Part shown: piece after piece, positions 30,762-32,239 of the stretch | Numbering within the stretch: position 1 is the first letter of the stretch | Layout: the number at the start of each line of letters is the position of its first letter | Assembly (NCBI GenBank): GCA_003150395.1 | Contig: QAMI01000062.1 | Location: 1-32,239 of the forward strand | DNA from: Candidatus Gastranaerophilales bacterium | GTDB lineage: Bacteria > Cyanobacteriota > Vampirovibrionia > Gastranaerophilales > Gastranaerophilaceae | Reading direction: 5' to 3' | Length of the DNA: 32,239 nucleotides | The notes under the pieces: generated by a model | Databases searched by the model: none | What the model saw: only the letters and a program-made list of their open reading frames with translations | What the model was told of the DNA's origin: nothing | Made by a program: the position numbers and the translations under genes

Positions 30762-32239
30762 ATGAATAAAAGCCAATCTGCAGGATACATAATACTTGCA
30801 ATAGTTGTAGTAATTTTCACGGCATCGGTATTTCTTGGCGGGCCGACAACGGAAACTACAGAACTTTCATACTCAAACTTTTTGGAGAAACTGAATAACA
30901 ACGAATTCAGCAAAATCGAAAAAGCCGATGATTACTTGATAGCTGTTCCAAAAGACCAGCCTCAGGCTGAAAAACCTCAAAAACAGCCTGGACAAAACAA
31001 CCCGTTCATGCCGATTGAAGTTCAAAAACAACCTACCAAACAGTTTAAAGTTTTGACGCCCTACGACCCTGACATTATGAAAAAGCTTGAAGCTTCTGAC
31101 GCGGAAATTGCCGTCAAAAAGCCAAGCGAATCTTCACAGATTATGGGGCTTATAGGTTCATTATTCATCCCGCTTTTATTCATAATCCTTCTGATTGTAA
31201 CCGCGAAAAGTATTCAAGCAGGCGGTTCTCAGGCAATGTCTTTCGGCAAAAGCAAAGCAAAACTAATGCTTGACAGCAAAGTAAAAACAACCTTCAAAGA
31301 TGTTGCCGGTATTGATGAAGAGAAAAAAGAACTTGAAGAAATCGTTGACTTTTTGAAAAACGGCGACAAATACATAAAACTCGGTGCAAAAATTCCAAAA
31401 GGCGTACTTTTAATAGGCGCCCCCGGTACCGGTAAAACATTGATGGCAAAAGCAGTTGCAGGAGAAGCCGGCGTTCCGTTTTTCTCAATCAGCGGCTCTG
31501 ACTTTGTTGAAATGTTTGTCGGCGTTGGTGCAAGCCGCGTAAGAGACCTCTTTGACCAGGCGAAAAAGCATCAGCCCTGCATAATTTTCATTGATGAAAT
31601 TGATGCGGTCGGACGTCAGCGCGGAGCCGGAATGGGCGGCGGCCACGACGAGAGGGAACAAACCTTAAACCAGCTTCTTGTTGAAATGGACGGATTTGAT
31701 GAAAACACAAACATCATTGTAATCGCGGCAACAAACCGCCCTGACATTTTGGACAATGCACTTCTTCGCCCCGGCCGTTTTGACAGACAAATCGTTATCA
31801 ACAAACCGGATATTCTCGGCCGCGAACAGATTTTAACAGTTCACGCTAAAAACAAACCGCTTGACAAAGATGTTGAACTTAAAGTTCTTGCTAAAAGAAC
31901 ACCCGGATTTTCAGGCGCAGATTTGCAAAACCTTCTTAATGAAGCCGCACTTCTTGCAGCACGCCATGACCAAAAATTAATCACAATGGACAATCTTGAA
32001 GAAGCAATCGACAAGGTTATGGCAGGACCGGAAAAGAAAAGCCGCATGATTACTGACGAAGAAAAAGAAAACACAGCTTATCACGAAGTCGGACATGCTC
32101 TTTTGGCAAAACTGCTTAAAAACTGCGACCCGCTGCATAAAGTTTCAATTATTCCGCGCGGAATGGCACTCGGAATTACAATGGTTCTTCCGGAAAAAGA
32201 CCATTTGACAATGAAAAAGTCACAAATTCTTGACACAAT
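30762..32239 (+). CDS. ftsH: ATP-dependent zinc metalloprotease FtsH (3' end outside the window)
   Basis: Membrane-bound AAA+ protease that degrades misassembled membrane proteins and selected regulators. The 492 residues present include membrane helices at about 8-26 and 127-148, with the periplasmic domain between, then the AAA domain: Walker A GAPGTGKT (219-226), pore loop FVEMFVGVGASRVRDLF, Walker B IIFIDEID (Asp278-Glu279) and second region of homology with ATNRPDILDNALLRPGRFDRQ. The protease domain starts with HEVGH at 441-445, the zinc HExxH; the third ligand lies beyond the end. The periplasmic part has a Gln/Pro-rich insertion at 64-94. GAGGGAGAATTTA precedes ATG. The gene is cut by the window, not broken. 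Confidence 0.97.
   Translation, partial: MNKSQSAGYIILAIVVVIFTASVFLGGPTTETTELSYSNFLEKLNNNEFSKIEKADDYLIAVPKDQPQAEKPQKQPGQNNPFMPIEVQKQPTKQFKVLTPYDPDIMKKLEASDAEIAVKKPSESSQIMGLIGSLFIPLLFIILLIVTAKSIQAGGSQAMSFGKSKAKLMLDSKVKTTFKDVAGIDEEKKELEEIVDFLKNGDKYIKLGAKIPKGVLLIGAPGTGKTLMAKAVAGEAGVPFFSISGSDFVEMFVGVGASRVRDLFDQAKKHQPCIIFIDEIDAVGRQRGAGMGGGHDEREQTLNQLLVEMDGFDENTNIIVIAATNRPDILDNALLRPGRFDRQIVINKPDILGREQILTVHAKNKPLDKDVELKVLAKRTPGFSGADLQNLLNEAALLAARHDQKLITMDNLEEAIDKVMAGPEKKSRMITDEEKENTAYHEVGHALLAKLLKNCDPLHKVSIIPRGMALGITMVLPEKDHLTMKKSQILDT

Noticed and set aside
31294..32074. Three open frames on the strand opposite ftsH
   Set aside because: They are antisense shadows of a highly conserved gene; their translations are low-complexity and have no family features or ribosome binding sites.
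1..32239. CRISPR arrays, insertion sequences, tandem repeats, phage genes
   Set aside because: I read for regularly spaced repeats, transposases, terminal inverted repeats and phage structural motifs and found none.

Overview
The window looks like chromosome of an AT-rich, diderm, non-photosynthetic relative of Cyanobacteria, most likely Vampirovibrionia/Melainabacteria, order Gastranaerophilales. This placement is inferred, not proven. It rests on SepF next to YggS, an MlaA-type outer-membrane protein, two prepilins with the FTLAEVLIT(L)xIIGIVAAMTLP start that I associate with that group, TTG start codons, and four large proteins I cannot place in any widespread family. No phage, IS element, integrase or CRISPR array is visible.

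Layout. 1-1450: sepF and a YggS-family gene on the minus strand, with a promoter and a strong terminator. 1671-3318 (minus): a DNA methyltransferase followed by a prepilin whose start is split by a run of 12 G; the start codon with a good ribosome binding site is out of frame with the body. 3435-6228 (plus): PiT-like transporter and mutL. 6237-8128 (minus): an unknown 442-residue protein and thioredoxin. 8225-10537 (plus): DEDDh exonuclease and an organophosphate/phosphate-type MFS transporter. 10590-12275 (minus): YbaK-family deacylase and a soluble GAF histidine kinase. 12290-14700 (plus): gmk-coaBC-nif3-like, all overlapping; kinase and gmk diverge from a palindromic -10 box. 14711-17800: second prepilin, XRE regulator, tRNA-Gln, NarL-type regulator with an altered acidic pocket, YjbR protein and a small membrane protein.

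17776-21583 (minus) holds an unknown protein and a rare-looking fusion of MlaA with a serine hydrolase. 21741-25971 (minus) is one apparent operon: a membrane-anchored VWA protein, an FHA-like polytopic membrane protein, a TonB/TolA-like protein, a 48-residue membrane protein and a zinc-ribbon TonB/TolA-like protein. I regard it as the best candidate for an undescribed envelope system. 26057-26868 (plus) is plsY with a small membrane protein. 26869-30583 (minus) holds two lineage-type unknown proteins, and ftsH (plus) runs off the end.

Envelope work is a recurring theme (division, phospholipid synthesis, phospholipid transport, membrane proteolysis, pilins, energy-transduction-like proteins), mixed with ordinary housekeeping genes. 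The main things to check are the poly-G prepilin switch, the MlaA-hydrolase fusion, the VWA-FHA-TonB operon and the symmetric, possibly leaderless promoter at 12278-12287.
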